A stretch of 64,000 bases of DNA from assembly GCA_029851415.1 (NCBI GenBank), contig CM056741.1:86070282-86134281 (forward strand), read 5' to 3'. Source of the stretch: Eretmocerus hayati. Lineage: Eukaryota > Arthropoda > Insecta > Hymenoptera > Aphelinidae. The translations under genes and the position numbers were made by a program. Under the pieces are notes generated by a model. That model saw only the letters and a list, made by a program, of their open reading frames with translations. It did not search any database and was not told the DNA's origin. Shown piece by piece: positions 12,201 through 23,466 of the stretch; the first letter of the stretch is position 1; each line of letters starts with the position of its first letter.

Positions 12201-14450
12201 CGCAAAATAGGAATTCTGTAACTCTACTACTCCGTAACAGTTTCATTTACAAACATCCACTTGATCTCGAGGATAATTATGATATTGTTATTACATTACA
12301 TATTAGGATTGGCAATTTCAAATATGATAATGACATCAATGCAGGAACTCATCGGTTGTTGAAATCATCTCAAATTCAAAAATATATTCTGACCTTCATC
12401 CTCAAAGATTGATCTGATGTTATCCCGAATTGTTACCATCAGCGTCCCCCCCTTGAACTTCTTACCCATCCCTCTAACGTAGTCAGTTTTAAATTATCAT
12501 ATCCCATGGGGATTCGCTCTTTTGTGTTCAGTGTCCGAAGGTAGTGAAGATGATTGATTAGCAGGGTAACTGTCTCAGCTTAGTCAGATTTGAGTTCGTG
12601 TTGTGATGATCCAAGGATAGTTTCTTGCGTTGTCAGTCTCGCAGAATAGACAATCCATTAAGTTTCGGGAGGTGACTCTTTTTAATCAGTAGAGAGTTTT
12701 GTTTGGTGCCGATCGTACATTTTTGCGGGATCAGTCCCTCAAGGTCATCACTTTTACAGTTTTATCATACAACATCGAGTTTATCTCGAGCCCAATTTCG
12801 AGATTTTGATATGATCCCATTCTGCCAATGGCAGTTTTGAAGATTATAAAGACATCAATCCAGGAACTCAATAATTACAAGGTTAGTCTCATATTTTATA
12901 TAACTTATGAAAATATTATCCTTCTATCCCACTTGTTGACAATGTACATAATCTTTTCACAACTCATGAGTTGTTGAAATCATACAACATCTCCGAAATA
13001 TATCCGAACTCTTATCCTTAATGATTCATCTAAGTAATCCCAAATTATCATCATCAACATTCCACCCTCCAACTTCCTCCCCATTCAATATGTGTGATCT
13101 CACTAACGTAGTGGGATTTACATTGTCATATCGCGGTCGATCAATCCAGGAACTCAATAATTACAAGGTTAGTCTCATATTTTATATAATTTATGAATAT
13201 ATGATCCTTCGATCCCACTTGTTGACAATGTGCATTCTCTTTTCACAAATCATGAGTTGTTGAAATCATACAACCCCTAAATATATCCCAACCCTTATCC
13301 TCAATGATTCATCTAAGGTGATCCCAAATTATTATCATCAACATTCCCCCCTCCACTTTCCTCTTATTTAATGTGTGATCTCACTAACGTAGTCAGATTT
13401 ACATTGTCATGTCGCGGTCGAGTTTAGGATCTTGTTTCTTCAGTTTCCCAAGGTAATCTACATGGTTGATTTCGAGGGTCACTTTTTGAACTTGTCTTGT
13501 CGCGGTTTCCAGGTAGTTTTTCGCGTTGTATGTCTCGCAAGATGATTTGAGTAGTAAATTTTGCCATGTAATGTTCTGAACCTATTGATTTTTGAATGTC
13601 ATCTTACCACACCAGTGTCCTTTTTCGAGTTGTCCATATCAGACCTCAGTCAAGTTGGTCCATCTTGTGGGGTCATTTTCCTAACGTATTCATTTTGAGA
13701 TATGGTGTTTCCAGTGCAGTGTATTCTTTTGCGTTGTCAGTCTGGGAAAATAGTCACGTCATTCACTTTTGGGGATAACTCAATTTAGTCAGTACCCAAA
13801 TGTGTGTCGTTCCGAGTGTACATTCTGTCAAATTAGTGGAGGTTCGTTTCGCCTGGGGCACTCCTCTAACAACGTCAGTTTCCTTTTCTCCGTGTCACCG
13901 GCCGAGTGTAGTTCATCCCGTTGTCTATGTAGCAAATTAGTGGATTGATTGGTTTTTTCCTGTCGCAAAGTGGACGAGGTCGTCATTTTTCGTCAGTTAA
14001 TCTTTGAACGTAGCCAGTTTTTACTTGTCCTTTTGCGAAGAAAAGTGTAATAATCTTGATCTCTTATTATGCAAGGTAGTGAACAAAGTCAGTTTTTGGG
14101 CTTAACTCGTCCAGCATAGTAACCTTTGAGTTGTCTTGTCTGTTATAGGAACGCGTCTGTTCTTCCTCCTTTCCATAGTCTGACAAGTTAGTCAAGCTGC
14201 CCAGTTTTGGGTAGTCACTTTCTTATTTCAGTCATTTTGAGATGCCTTTTTGGAAGCTGGGTGTAATTTTTTCGGTTGTTCGTCTCACAACGCAGTCAAG
14301 ATAGTGATATGATGCGTCATTCTTTAAAGGTAGTCAGCATTCAGTTGTCTCAACTATAATCCGAACGAGTCATTCTGTTTTTTCCTCAATGCCTCGCAAG
14401 TCATGATTTGAATTATCTGAATGGTTCCTTCTTTGAACTTTTGTGACAGA
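9236..14450. repeat. Complex block of degenerate local duplications
   Basis: Phrases such as ACGTAGTCAGTTTTGAG, GTCAGTCTCGCAAAATAG and TCCATCTTGTGGGGTCA recur many times. Longer copies are also visible: 9255-9560 matches 10378-10715, 10141-10370 matches 10734-10960 and 12110-12260, and GAACTCAATAATTACAAGGT recurs near 12862 and 13150, with a variant near 11590. No ORF of substance occurs. The pattern is that of repeated unequal exchange among local segments, with remnants reaching 15.7-16.1 and 16.5 kb. Confidence 0.7.
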
Positions 14451-14583
14451 TCATAAGTTTTGTAACTGAATAATGTTCAAATCATCTCATCTGTATATCG
14501 ATATTTTGTACAGTTGAATTTTTCATGAATCAAAATTCAAATCCATATCTCTAAAATAAAATTCATTTCAAAATTATTGACAG

Positions 14584-14785
14584 TGTGAAGCGAAGATGGA
14601 CTCAATCGAATTTTTTAAAGCATATGAAATCCATCTTGACATACCCTCGGACTAAATTTCATTTACAGTTATTAACAATGACAAACAACGATGATCTCAA
14701 AAAGCTAACAATCAAATATGGTATGAAAAATTTCATGAAAAGAGTTCCTATAGTTAATAATTGTTCCACTTCAAGGATGACGAAA
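14584..14785 (+). CDS. Exon-like block, unknown protein (upstream of RPA-like exons)
   Basis: It is flanked by an acceptor-like ATTGACAG and a good donor AAA|GTGAGT, with one open frame of 67 codons. An alternative acceptor TTTCATTTACAG at 14668 would give a shorter exon. The peptide is basic and rich in K, N and T, and I do not recognise it. The frame joins in phase 0 to the next block at 14842. Whether this belongs to the same gene as the RPA-like exons 3 kb downstream is inferred only from strand and order. Confidence 0.4.
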
Positions 14786-14841
14786 GTGAGTTATGAATAA
14801 AAATGAAATCATAATTTTCAATTCACTATCAACATTTCCAG

Positions 14842-14998
14842 ATGGAACTGAATGAATTCTCGAACAATCGGACATTGAAAAGATATAACCAGTGGAAAAT
14901 GCGTTATCGAAACGATTTCTTTCGAATTTGTTACTACCCTATGACAGATATTGATCCTTGGGGTATACAAAATCCTTTTTTGCCAATACAAATTGAAG
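14842..14998 (+). CDS. Exon-like block, unknown protein
   Basis: It begins after a clear acceptor (CAACATTTCCAG) and stays open in phase with the preceding block. It is rich in aromatic and basic residues (YNQW, RYRND, ICYYP, IDPWG). The frame ends at TAA 15007-15009 or is spliced at GAAG|GTCATT after 14998; the donor is weak. No family recognised. Confidence 0.4.
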
Positions 14999-15009
14999 GT
15001 CATTCTTAA

Positions 15010-18007
15010 TGGACTGCAATTAACAATCACCAGAGTTTCTTGGTATATTAATATATTTATAGGGAATACTCTCATATATGAGGCTTAAATGATCTACGTA
15101 CTTGAGTATTTTTGATTGATGCCTGTTATTGTTGTGATTAAAAATGCTTGAAAACTAATTCCTGAGTAATATTTTTCCCTAAGGCTGTCGCCATCGTCTA
15201 TATTTGAGTTACACTCAATATAAGATACGAAATTGCTGACACTTGGAATCGAAATTGAAATATCTATATCTTCACTGATTTCTACAAAATACTGAGAGAC
15301 GTTCATTCTTCCACACTGGATCAGTGGCATTTTGAAAGAAAAATTTGCAGTTATTTGCAACGTATACGTTTTCAATTCATGAACATACCTTTTCCTCAAG
15401 TTCAAAGGGATTTTGAGTGAAACTCTGACTTAACCTTGGCGACATGGATGTAGGTCAGAACGGAATGACTGTAGCCACTTGAGCCGAATAGTGCTCAGTT
15501 ATAATCATCTTGTCACCCTGTTCTTCCACCTTCCAGGTGTTTCTTAAGATGACTTTGACGTCAACTCGATTTTTCCATCGGGAACATCTACTTTTGACCT
15601 CTGACTTTGCAAATAGATGAGAATTTATGCAAATTTTGTATACAACATATGCTGATCTGACTTGAGCCATAGTAGTCATTTTTGTTGAGTGATTTTTTTT
15701 AACCTAATTATCTTTGAGTATCTGTATCTGTGATTGTTGAGGGTGATTTCTCTTGACTTTTCAATCACCGAAATTAGTCAAGGTTATCATTTTTGAAAGG
15801 TCTTTTTTTCATCATAGCCAGTTTTGAAAGGTCTCGTTAAGGATCGGACAGAGTGATTTTTCGGGTTTTGTCATTCTATCTAGGTGGTGATTGTTGTGGC
15901 TGATTTTTCTCACATAATTAATTTTCATTAGTGTCGCCTGTGATAGCGATGAGTGATTATTTTCCATTGTCAGTAGCACAACGTACTCAAGGTAGTTAGT
16001 TTTCCTTCTAACTTCGTTCATCTATTCAGTTTTGAATGATATTATTTTTGATCGGCACCATTTATTCTTTTTCCTCTTTCATTATCGGACTTTACTCAAG
16101 GACTGAATTTTGCGTGTCATTAACTAATAATTCACATATTCCATTCATATCTGGATTAACAATAAATTATCCTTCCATATCCTGCCTATTTATATCCTGT
16201 ATATAGGTATTATTTTGATACTTGTAATTCCTCTCAGACTCCTCAAATTGCAATATAACTTATCTATATTGCGGTATGTACGCACTGTATACTGAAAAAA
16301 ATCTTGTATATAAACATGATAGGTTCATCTTGATCATTATAATTTTGATTATGATATTTTTTATCGTACAGTATGGTATTTGAAAAATTTGTAGAAGATA
16401 TTAAATTTATAAATCACATTATTGCTATGAATGAATCAACCCTATCTCTCCTTATCCAACATCATAGATGTTTTCTCCTACCGTCATTTAGTTTTGGTGG
16501 GTCATTTTTCAATCTAGGGATGAGTGATTTTCTCGCGTCGTCAGTCGCACAAGGTACGGTTGACGTGTTCATTGAAGAAATCGTCATTTAAGTACGAATA
16601 ATTCATGAAGGAATTTGGAATTATCTAAGTCAACAATGGAATTTGATGATGTTTTGAGGAAAATTCGAAGACATTTTGAAAACTGCTTGAAAGAAAACTT
16701 TAACCAGGTGGTTGAATTGAAAATGCAACCTCATGGTTCCATGGAAAATGAAACCATTCCATTAAAGTTTTTGGAAAGAAATTTTGAGACTGAGTTATGA
16801 AGAGATATAATAGAATTGAAAATGCAATATTATTGGATGTTTCGAACAATGTATGAAGAATAAAATCTGTATCAAGAAATCAAAATCAATCAAACATATT
16901 AATCCGCAGATTATCATTCTAATTGGAAATGGGAGGTGGGATAATAAAAACATTCATTTCAGAACAAATAATAAATGAAATTCCATCAAAGTTACATCCC
17001 ATAGAAAGGTAACACATTCCCTCAATAATTATGAGTACCATTTGTTTATGATTAATGATACTCCATATACCATGTGACCACCGTATTTCTGACAAAATTT
17101 GCGGGTTATAGACATGCCCTGCATTCATGCATGCATAGTTTGCCAGAAATATTGTGGTTAAATCATATACAATGTGACAAAGATATTTCAGATAGAAAAC
17201 GAATTCTAAAATACAGGGCATGTCAATATCCTGCAATCTTTGTCTAAAATATTGTGGTCACATTATATATCATCTCAATAGTTCTTTAGAGAGATTTCCA
17301 TATCTAATCCTTCACTCTGTAGAGGGGATCGGTATGACCATGAACGAATGTAAAAATTTGTAGTCGAAGTATAAAATATATCGTAACATTCCCCACAGAA
17401 CCAATTCGAGTCATTATTGTTCCAAAATTCTACCTCAGTTTGGATCTTTCTCTCGCATGTTCATGGTTGAATCTCTGTGTAATCCTTGTCAATTGATAAT
17501 CGAGACAATGTCATTCAAAATCATGTAATAATGTAGTCGATTCTACGTAAACCAGAGTTGTTTTTAAAATTAAAATATTCCAAGGTGTCGAATTAATGAT
17601 CTCAAAGATTGAAGACATTGGCCGTTGAAACGGTCAAAAAAATGTTAACAATAGACTCTCTAATATGAGTACGTTCATAGCAAATTCAAATAGTTCCTAC
17701 GAAAATTTTTCAAATATCCTCATACAATTTCTTTCGGTTTGATTCATCAAAACGTCATATTTACCGGTATGATCTATTCTTGGTAAAGTTTCAGGACAAA
17801 AAAATTTTTTTTGTCCTCCATTGAAAGATTGAAATCATCCCATTTTATATAGAAAAACGTATTGGTTATTCAGTCTAATCCTATAGAAAACAATTAGAGA
17901 AATCTTTCTCCGTTGAGAGAAAAAGAATCATTACATTATGCTATCAGTATCTTATAAGTCTTGTAAATTTTTCGAATAATAATATACTCCATAAACTTGA
18001 AACGAAA
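15010..18007. other. Intron or spacer with remnants of the 9-14 kb repeats
   Basis: No convincing gene. Small + strand ORFs at 16373-16591 and 16615-16800 could be exons (acceptor-like TATCGTACAG before 16372), but donors and phases do not fit cleanly. The first ends inside a remnant of the 9-14 kb repeat family (16495-16560), which argues against coding. 15690-16060 holds more such remnants. A MITE-like inverted repeat occupies 17060-17278. Confidence 0.5.
17060..17278. mobile_element. MITE-like inverted repeat
   Basis: The arms 17060-17123 and 17215-17278 are inverted copies, including the inner CAGGGCATGTC and the outer ATGTGACCAC. The centre contains a third diverged copy of the same arm. 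There is no ORF and no certain target duplication. Confidence 0.65.
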
Positions 18008-18148
18008 GTGAAATTATTGAGAAAGGAAAAAGTTTACTTCAGCATGGGGATCGTTGATTCCATAAAATTCGACTTCATCGATTTCAACCAAAAGGTAAAA
18101 GCTGTTGTGTATCGGAAAAATCAGGAAAGATTGGATCATTTATTACAG
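18008..18148 (+). CDS. RPA1-like DBD-A exon (partial)
   Basis: The open frame runs into an excellent donor, TTACAG|GTCAGT. The exon probably starts at 18043 after TTTACTTCAG, or further upstream. The peptide resembles the part of RPA70 DNA-binding domain A where a short beta strand ending in a D-containing turn is followed by a strand with V-K-A-V and then a helix (NQERLDHLLQ). This is an assignment by recall of the family pattern, not by search. RPA70 is the large subunit of the ssDNA-binding complex in replication and repair. Confidence 0.5.
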
Positions 18149-18208
18149 GTCAGTTTTATATATTCGTATTTGTTCCAACAGATGTTTTGAACTGATTATC
18201 AATTAAAG

Positions 18209-18410
18209 GTTGGAGGAATTTGGAAAATTCGGCAATTCTACCCTAGTCTTTTGGACGAGAAAATGAATTCCATAAAATTCAAGTTTATCTTCAATCATAA
18301 TACAATTGTTGAACCATGTTTCGATATCAATTTGGATGTTGTCCAAGAAAAATTCAATTTCGTACTTCAAAATGATATTCATATCAATTTGAATTTAGAT
18401 CCTTATGTTG
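18209..18410 (+). CDS. RPA1-like DBD-A/DBD-B linker exon
   Basis: Acceptor AATTAAAG precedes 18209 and donor GTTG|GTGAGT follows 18410, leaving phase 1. The intron to the previous exon is only 60 nt. The translated block ends DBD-A and enters the interdomain linker: a K-F-IFNHNT-IVEPC stretch matches the family's conserved N-x-T-x-V-x-PC pattern, followed by a F-F-x-x-L linker and the start of DBD-B. It is strongly diverged from canonical RPA70, with few charged ssDNA-contact residues that I can verify. Confidence 0.55.
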
Positions 18411-18831
18411 GTGAGTTCGGAACAAATTCATCACTATGTCATTGAGTATAGGATGATTAATGATTGAATAATCACTATGCTGCACCAAAATGTTACACGA
18501 AGTCTAGAAGGCATTTTCGATGTAGTTTGATCCGCTGATTCTGAATCCGTGTTCAGAATTCGTCTATCATGTCACGTTTTTGAATAAATCGATATCGAAG
18601 TTGCAAAAAATGCTGTTTTCGGCATCTTTGACTGCGTATGACGTGAAAGTCCAAAATAATCTGTGGAATCTGGTGGGTCTTCTCTGAACTCGAGAATGAG
18701 CTCTTTCGAATAAAACAAGTTTGACTGAGATCGGTCATCGAGATCCAAAGTGATCGCGATCTGAAATTAAGGAAAATTCAAGTCAGCGCGAGGAAACGCG
18801 GACCGCCCCCTCTCGCATCTGCAGTACAGGG

Positions 18832-18998
18832 CAGGGGTGTCAAGCGTGGTAGAGTCCTTCCCCTCAAGCCCCTCCAGTCATGTGTAGAGCGTGCCGCGGC
18901 GTCGCAAGGAAGGGGCTCCTTCGCCGTGAGCTGCGACGCTCTCTGCACTCGACTAGAGGGGCTTGAGGGGAGGGACTCTACTACGCTTGACACCCCTG
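18832..18998. mobile_element. hAT-type MITE, 167 bp, nested
   Basis: It begins CAGGGGTGTCAAGCGT and ends with the inverse ACGCTTGACACCCCTG. Both sides carry the perfect 8-bp duplication GTACAGGG (18824-18831 and 18999-19006). The opposite TIR of the host transposon (near 21710) lacks the insertion and reads straight through the single target, which proves the event. CAGGG ends plus an 8-bp TSD identify the hAT superfamily. Confidence 0.92.
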
Positions 18999-19384
18999 GT
19001 ACAGGGCTCGCCGGGCCTCTATCCCTCTCCTCGCATCGGCAGTCCGCCGCTATGCATCGAGATTATGCGGCTCGAGCCCCGCCCCGCACTGCTCTCGTTA
19101 GCCACTTACCGATGCGCTTGCGCTTCTTCTCATTACAGGCATCCGTATTCACGAAATTGAAAGATTTCTCATTTGAATCTTTGATTGACCTACTGATGTG
19201 GATGGTGAGAGTATTGTTTGGTTTTCGGGTTTGGGAAGGGGCATATCATGAATGTTTCTTTCATTCTTTTCAAAGTCATGGAGACTCGACATAGTTTGTT
19301 CCCTCGTCAGAGAGTGTTGGTGGCCCTGAAAAGGGCCGGTTGGCATTGAAAGATGTGCGTCTGAATTTATTCTCCCCCAATTCC

Positions 19385-21085
19385 TCACAGGCCATCGGAC
19401 ATATCGTTGAAGCTCCTTTTTCGCGATCTTCTCTTGTGAGAAGCTTGTGGGTTGTCCCTCTTTAGAGACCAGCAGTAATCAGCCAACATAGCTCTGCCAG
19501 TGCCACCCTCATACCTCGATTCCATTTCCTTCACATCTTGATGAAATCTCTCAACCTGCTCCTCGCTGACCCGGCCAAGGCTTCCCTCTAGGAAGAAATC
19601 AAGATGTTCATCCAAATAATGCAATTTGGTGCTCATCCTGCTTCCTAGTTTCTGGAATTTGATGAGCATATCTCCTACAAGAGATTTGTAGTTATCTTCT
19701 TTCTTGTTCCCCAAAAATCCGGTGACAACTCGTTTGAAAGATATCCACGCAGCTTTCTCTTTTTTTATCATGTTCCCTTCAAAATTCTCATCTGAAAGCA
19801 GTTTTCTAATTTGAGGGCCCACAAAAATCCCTTCTTTCAGCTTGCCTTCAGAAATTTTTGGAAATTTGGTAGACAAATACTGAGAACATTTACCATCCTT
19901 ATCTGAAGCCTTCACAAATTGCTTCATTATACCCAACTTGATGTGTAAGGGAGGTAAAAGCACTTTGGATGGATCAACAAGTGCCTTGTGAATGATATTG
20001 TGCTCTCCTACTTTTAAATCATCTCTTCTCTCCCATTCGTGCCCTGTCCAATGCAGATGTGTGGCTCTACCATCCCATTTGCAAATGAAACAGGGATACA
20101 TTGTATTGCCTCCCTGTTGGCCCAAAAGAATACTCAAGATTTTGAAGTCCCCGCATACTTCTCAATTGTAATTTTTGTACTTCAAGGAGTTGAGGAGAAT
20201 TTCCATATTCTCATAAGTTTCTTTCATTCTGGTCGAATATGCAACAGGTACAGAGCCATACTTGTTGCCGTTGTGGAGCAGGACAACTTTCAGACTATCT
20301 TTTGAAGAATCGATGAACAGCCGCCAATCTTCATCCTTATAGTCTACCAGCCCGAAAGCCGCCATCAAGCCCGGAACATTGTCACAATACACCAATGAAT
20401 CTTCTTCCTTGAAAAATTCGGTGAACTCCTTGTCACGATAACGATATTGGGAGAAATACGTACCCAAAGCAAGCATGTTCCTCTCTTGCAATCAAGAACC
20501 AAGAAGCTCGGCATCTGCTTTTGTCAAACCTAAATCTCGCACTAGGTCGTTGAGAGACTCTTGATCATAGAGCTTGGGAGTTCTGGGAGCTAGATCTGAA
20601 TCCTCGACTGGATCAACAAAATCGATTGTCTCATTACCCGAATCACGATCTTCACAATCATCTTCTCGTCGAATCCAAGGAGCAGGCGGGATGGGTGAAT
20701 CAGAGTTGTGAGGCCGGGGCCGCTGTGAACTTGTGTGATCAGGATACTCGATCAGTTTGCGATTATGACGATTGTAACCTTCAGTCAAGCAGTTACAGAA
20801 GTAACAATCTTCAGGGTGATTTGATGGTCGTGTCCAAATGATTGGAGAACCAAAAGGCATGCTTTTCCGTGCACCGTTGCTCCAAGCTCGAAGAGTTGTA
20901 TTGCATGATGCACATACACCTTTAGGCACATAACTTTTATCTTGGTCTCTTACGTCTCTTTTGAAATAATGATGGTAGAGAGACATGAAACTAGGAGTCA
21001 TATCACGAATTTCTCCCTTGAAAGTTAGGGTGCCACAAACGTAACAAAGCCTATTCGGACTGACTTTGCATTGAATTTTAGACAT
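19385..21085 (-). pseudogene. Transposon-encoded protein, two in-frame TGA codons
   Basis: One reading frame of about 566 codons starts at 21085 and ends at 19385, interrupted by TGA at 20492-20494 and again at 20162-20164. N-terminal cysteine pairs at residues 14/17, 58/61 and 94/97 suggest zinc binding, and a G-x-C-x-x-C-N-T-T-L-R-x-W block is typical of the family. The C-terminal part carries the LGQQGG...YPCF block, K-V-L-L-P-P-L-H-I-K-L-G and an E-R-F-H-Q-D box with conserved acidic residues. I know this family as a widespread multicopy arthropod protein associated with DNA transposons; a transposase role is inference. One TGA sits where the family has Trp. Confidence 0.7.
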
Positions 21086-21590
21086 CTCGCCAACAGATAG
21101 GGATCACGGCGGATATCTGTTGTGTCTTTCCTAGCCAAGCCGGGACTCTGTACTGAGGCGCAGAAATATCTGCAACTCGCGTCTCAGCGTTCATGTCCGC
21201 GATGACAGCCCTGAGGGTAGAGAGGGATTCCTCGATTCTTCAAGAGCGGAAGATTGAGTGCAGATCAGCTGTATCACACGGAAGTTGTAAACCACCAGAG
21301 TGCACCTGGGGTTCTATGGCGGAGAATGCAGTGTAATTTTCATCATATCTCAGAATTGGCGGTTGTAGGTATCAATGACTCCAAGAAGTCAGAGGGATAA
21401 CAAGGTTCTGAGAGGTGAAAGCACTTTGAACCGGGCAGATTTACAAGATGTCTTTGAATACCTCACCATTATATAATTGTGCGAATACTCTGGGATTATG
21501 ACATTCAGGTCAAGATGGAATTTGCCTAAGTTGCCCAAAGGGTCCCGTAGTGTGGTCGAATGCCTCTATTGTCAATACAAGCGCAGGTAC
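21086..21590 (-). other. 5' region of the transposon gene
   Basis: Sequence between the protein start and the right TIR, probably 5' UTR and promoter. No further ORF is supported. Confidence 0.5.
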
Positions 21591-22104
21591 GGCAGTGTAT
21601 AGCTAATGAGAGTAGTGCGAGGCGGGCCCGAGCCGTATACCTCTATACTTTCAATGCATAGCGGTGGACTGCTGATGCGAGGAGAGGGAGAGAGGCCCAG
21701 CGAGCCCTGTACTGCAGATGCGAGAGGGGCGGTCCGCGTTTCCTCGCGCTGACTTGAATTTTCCTTAATTTCAGATCGCGATTACTTTAGATCTCGATGA
21801 CCGATCTTAGTCAAACTTGTTTTATTCGAAAGAGCTAATTCTCGAGTTCAGAGAAGACCCACCAGATTGCACAGATTATTTTGGACTTTCACGTCATACG
21901 CAGTCAAAGATGACGAAAACAGCATTTTTTGCAACTTTGATATCGATTTATTCAAAAACGTGACGTGATAGACGAATTCTGAACACGGATTCGGAATCAG
22001 CGGGCCAAACTCCATCAGAATACGTTTTCAAATACCTTGTAACACAGAATTTGCCAAAATATGCAGCACAGTGAATCATTAATGAATTTTAAAAATCAAT
22101 TCAG

Positions 22105-22433
22105 ATATTGTGGGGAAAGTGAAAATGATAGATCAACCATTCGCGATAGATTATGATTCGATGTTCCAAGCAATACACGTTGCTGGGAAGGATAAAAAAT
22201 GGTAATTGTGATTCATTATCTTGGGATTATAATTTTTTTTATAACAATCAATTTTTGAAGATGTCCATCATATTTTCTGATGAATCTATTGAGGCTATAT
22301 CATCGAAATTCAAAATTGGTCAAGTTACAATATTGGTTGATTTGAAAATCACAAATGTGTTCGGAGAGCATGAAATGAGTTTCATGAATTTCTCAAATGT
22401 CATTCTTGACTCTGATAATTCCGAATTTTTGCA
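22105..22433 (+). pseudogene. RPA1-like DBD-B exon(s), apparent frameshift
   Basis: From 22105 the frame continues DBD-B for 32 codons to AAATG|GTAATT at 22201. A different frame (22153-22433) then encodes what looks like the rest of DBD-B: a N-N-Q-F-L strand, IIFSDES, and a VTILVDLKITNVFGE strand-turn-strand similar to the end of RPA70 DBD-B. No GT-AG pair restores the frame (the 22258 acceptor gives a TGA), so there is a frameshift or an unusual junction near 22150-22260. The block ends at a strong donor CA|GTAAGT. This suggests a decaying or very diverged copy. Confidence 0.5.
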
Positions 22434-22977
22434 GTAAGTATTCGTTTTTTATCAACGATTGTTACAATTAGCATGTGAATATTATAGACATTACACAAAT
22501 TACAGGATGAAAAACGAATAAATGAAATTGAGTGCATGCAAAATAATCTGAAGAATATTAAAATTGCCTAGATAAAGTAAATGTGAGTGCAACAAGTGAA
22601 TAGGATGTTCTCTGTACAAAAGTTGCTAAAATCGTATGGTGTTATTCGATGATACCTTCAATCACCAAGATCTTGCTGGGTGAACGATCACCTAGAATTT
22701 CTTTGAAATATATATTTCCTCAGTTTGAATACAACTCTACGATTGAAAACTTCTATTATCTGTTTATCGAGTACAAAGAGTAGCGCGCCCTTGAAATATT
22801 ATAAATTCATTTCCCTACTTCAAATCAACCGTCGAAACCATTTCAACGATTGTTGGGCAATTTGCAAATTTGGTATTGAAACGAGGCCGTACATATTCAT
22901 GTGGTCATTTGCTACAACATTCTCTTCACATCGCGAATTTTCAAAATTAATCAATATGCAATGATTTCACCTCCGTA
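22434..22977. other. Downstream intron or spacer of the RPA-like gene
   Basis: It follows the 22433 donor. Acceptor-like sites at 22492 and 22506 lead to early stops in the required phase. The ORF at 22725-22964 has no recognisable content. Confidence 0.4.
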
Positions 22978-23185
22978 GCAAAGTTTCTCGGATCTACCGA
23001 TTTTGATGAGCATACCCACATTGCAATATTTACAATGTAATTTTCAATATTCTTGCCACGGTGGAACTACAACACGTCGGTCGTGATTCGCACATTGTCG
23101 TTGCAAGAATATTGGGAGTTATATTGTAAGTACCACAATGTGGGTATGTTTATCAGAATCAATAGATCCGAGAGATATACGCTAT
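22978..23185. mobile_element. MITE with ~80-bp inverted repeats
   Basis: TTTCTCGGATCTACCGATTT... on the left mirrors ...AATCAATAGATCCGAGAGAT on the right. The match runs through CATACCCACATTG and CAATATTCTTGC inwards, leaving a ~45-bp loop. No ORF; target duplication unclear. Confidence 0.75.
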
Positions 23186-23466
23186 GAACCGATATCATCT
23201 GAAATAGATTTTTTTGGTTGCGGAAAGCAAAATTCACAAGTCAGAGGGGAAGTTATAGCAGACGATCTTTAAGCCTTTGCGGACTCACGGTGAACTATGC
23301 AGTCTTGATTTTTCACACAAGAATAGAAGTGAATAAATTGTCCATGCTGAAGTGAATTGGAATGAAGCGCGAGCTCTTCCATAATAATTTAGAATATTTA
23401 TATTCTTTGATGAATTTATGAAATGAAGATGTCAATGAGAATTTCTTCTAATATTCAGTTTACGTG

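Larger units (their letters stand above)
18456..22083 (-). mobile_element. DNA transposon with ~0.5-kb TIRs, unclassified superfamily
   Basis: Terminal inverted repeats start ATTAATGATT...TGCTGCA on the left and mirror on the right, and continue for about 490 bp (left arm to about 19100, interrupted by a MITE; right arm from about 21590). The left end has a 7-bp insertion relative to the right. The - strand codes for a broken protein at 19385-21085. The target duplication is not clear. The protein family is multicopy in arthropods, but I cannot assign its superfamily with confidence. Confidence 0.8.
18411..22104 (+). other. Intron of the RPA-like gene, filled by a transposon
   Basis: Donor GTGAGT at 18411 and acceptor CAATTCAG ending at 22104 join in phase (1/1), giving a D-I-V-G-x-V start of DBD-B as in RPA70. 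Removing the element at 18456-22083 leaves an intron of about 66 nt, the same size as its 60-nt neighbour. Confidence 0.55.

Noticed and set aside
14818..15679. Minus-strand ORFs of 74-103 aa
   Set aside because: They lie opposite or next to the + strand exon-like blocks and in intron-like sequence, without splice or start support.
22725..22964. 79-aa ORF as another RPA-like exon
   Set aside because: No OB-fold pattern, and splice sites do not match in phase.
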